This document shows, piece by piece, positions 5,995 to 6,977 of a stretch of 6,977 nt of DNA; within the stretch, counting starts at the first letter, position 1; each line of letters starts with the position of its first letter. A program made the translations under genes and the position numbers. Where the stretch lies: NCBI GenBank assembly GCA_024643945.1, contig JAHELX010000327.1, positions 1 to 6,977 on the forward strand. The letters run 5' to 3'. Source of the DNA: Anaerolineales bacterium (GTDB lineage Bacteria > Chloroflexota > Anaerolineae > 4572-78 > NAK82). The notes under the pieces were generated by a model. That model had not been told where the DNA came from, made no database searches, and worked only from the letters and a program-made list of their open reading frames with translations.

Positions 5995-6977
5995 TCAATG
6001 GTTCCCTCTACCCGCCACCCGTCGATAAAATCGCGCCAGCCCTCGAAAGGGGGCCAGCCCTCGAAAGAAGGCCAGTCCGATCTGCCTTCCTTTGCTGACG
6101 CCGGTGCGAGCTGGCTCAGGGCGAGGCGCTCGGGCGGCTTCCGGTTCGCCCAGGCGATCGGCCAGGGCTTTGTACGCAGCGAAGGCTGGCTTGCGACCCT
6201 CAGGAGTAACCCGTCCCATCCGGTACAGCCCATAAAACTTGCGGCCGGGGTCAAAGTCCTCGGTGCAGAACCAGATGCCCAGGGCCACCGCGGGATCGCT
6301 GGTCAGGAGTTCCAAAGCCAGGCTCAGGTTCCGCGCCTGGAACTCCTTTTCCTCCTGGGTGTCGCGGTTACTCGGCCAGCCGATCTCAGAGATGTACAAC
6401 TGCTTGGGGGTATCAGCGCCTTCCGCCTGGCGTATCACACCCAGCATTTGATCCACATACCTGCGATAGGTCTCCCGTACCTCTCGTTCCTGGAGTTCCC
6501 AATTTGGGTTGAAGCCCTCTTTGATGTACAGGTGGTAACCCACGCCGTCAAAGGGATAGGGCCGGTCTGGCTGGCCCCAATCAAACTCCTGCTTGCCATA
6601 TTGATAGGCCTGCCGCAAGTACGTTGTCGGCGCAACGTTGCCATTTATCTCCAAACCCTGCAGGGGACCCGAAATGAGCATAATATCCTGGATGCCTGTT
6701 TCCAGTTTCACTTTGCGGTAGATGGCCTGGAGCATCGTGGCAAACCAGGTGGGATGGATCCAGGGGCGCTGCTGACCGTGCCAATCGTCAGGCTCGTTGA
6801 AGGACTCAAAGAACTTCACCTGGGGATGGAATAGCTTGACCACCTCCAGAAAATTGTCAGCATATTCGTCGATCCAGCGCTGGGCCTGGGCGACCTCCTG
6901 CGATGACATTTCTCCCCCTGGCACGCGGAAGAAGTCGGGCGACGATTTCATTATCTCGTGCCCGACCAGGGCATAGA
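5995..6977 (-). CDS. Clan GH-A glycoside hydrolase-like protein, C-terminal 326 residues (cut by window edge)
   Basis: The frame is open to the window edge: codons upstream of ATG 6951 continue without a stop (YALVGHEI), so that Met is internal and the N-terminus is missing. The visible part has the marks of a TIM-barrel clan GH-A retaining hydrolase: FFESFNEP with the Asn-Glu pair (candidate acid/base Glu61 of the visible part), DGVGYHLY (143-150), and YISEIGWP with candidate nucleophile Glu197. The closing block ending in GRKPAFAAYKALADRL (260-275) is typical of the last barrel strand and helix. Such enzymes cleave beta-linked sugars; family (GH5, GH39 or a related group) and substrate cannot be settled here. 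After the barrel follows a Pro/Arg-rich stretch and a basic tail with a six-residue tandem repeat. The whole N-terminal side, including any signal peptide, is out of view. The Cys-rich gene follows after 12 bases. Confidence 0.82.
   Translation of the reverse strand, partial: YALVGHEIMKSSPDFFRVPGGEMSSQEVAQAQRWIDEYADNFLEVVKLFHPQVKFFESFNEPDDWHGQQRPWIHPTWFATMLQAIYRKVKLETGIQDIMLISGPLQGLEINGNVAPTTYLRQAYQYGKQEFDWGQPDRPYPFDGVGYHLYIKEGFNPNWELQEREVRETYRRYVDQMLGVIRQAEGADTPKQLYISEIGWPSNRDTQEEKEFQARNLSLALELLTSDPAVALGIWFCTEDFDPGRKFYGLYRMGRVTPEGRKPAFAAYKALADRLGEPEAARAPRPEPARTGVSKGRQIGLAFFRGLAPFRGLARFYRRVAGRGNH
6035..6075. repeat. 18-bp tandem repeat in the tail of the glycoside hydrolase-like gene
   Basis: GCCAGCCCTCGAAAG occurs at 6035-6049 and 6053-6067, an 18-base period, with a third partial copy (GCCAG) at 6071-6075. 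The period is in frame and encodes GLAFFR, GLAPFR, GLARFY on the minus strand. This looks like slippage duplication within a dispensable C-terminal tail. Confidence 0.7.

Noticed and set aside
5596..6834. Long plus-strand open frame of about 412 codons
   Set aside because: It runs antisense to the glycoside hydrolase-like and Cys-rich genes, both of which have family motifs or strong ribosome sites. Its predicted protein shows no recognisable domain. GC-rich coding DNA often leaves the opposite strand open.
6949..6951. ATG 6951 as the start of the glycoside hydrolase-like gene
   Set aside because: The frame continues without a stop to the window edge, and the barrel would lack its first strands if it began here. 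The gene is instead cut by the edge.

Overview
The window is GC-rich by eye and densely coded, and every gene I can support lies on the minus strand, so the biological order runs from high to low coordinates. I see no rRNA, tRNA, CRISPR array, transposase or prophage gene. The gene style (fused two-domain ECF ATPase, LarA-family protein, clan GH-A hydrolase, strong GGAGG ribosome sites, tight gene packing) suits a thermophilic or environmental bacterium such as a member of the Chloroflexota. That taxon is an inference from gene style, not a proven assignment.

Region A (6977 down to 5686) holds the C-terminal part of a clan GH-A glycoside hydrolase-like protein, cut by the window edge. Twelve bases later comes a 98-residue protein with five cysteines in its first 35 residues. 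The end of that small gene carries a long inverted repeat.

Region B (5685 to 5430) is the only sizeable non-coding stretch. It contains an extended -10 promoter box facing the next operon, an imperfect dyad in the predicted leader, a pair of 7-bp direct repeats and a possible 39-codon leader ORF that stops one base before the next gene.

Region C (5429 to 1) looks like a functional cluster: a LarA-family (nickel-pincer racemase family) protein, a membrane protein that fits an ECF transporter S component, a fused double-ABC ECF ATPase, the ECF T component, and the first 198 residues of a class III PLP aminotransferase. From the S component onward the spacings are 63, 0 and 32 bases, which suggests one transcript; a 105-base gap separates the LarA gene.

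The S, A and T genes together make a complete dedicated ECF importer. Its substrate is not evident: the S component lacks the N-terminal metal-binding signature of the NikM/CbiM nickel and cobalt types. The LarA homologue keeps three of the four best-known active-site residues but has Ser where the second catalytic His is expected. My working hypothesis is an importer for a small hydroxy-, sugar- or amino-acid compound coupled to an atypical LarA enzyme and an aminotransferase. This is inference from gene order, not demonstrated function.
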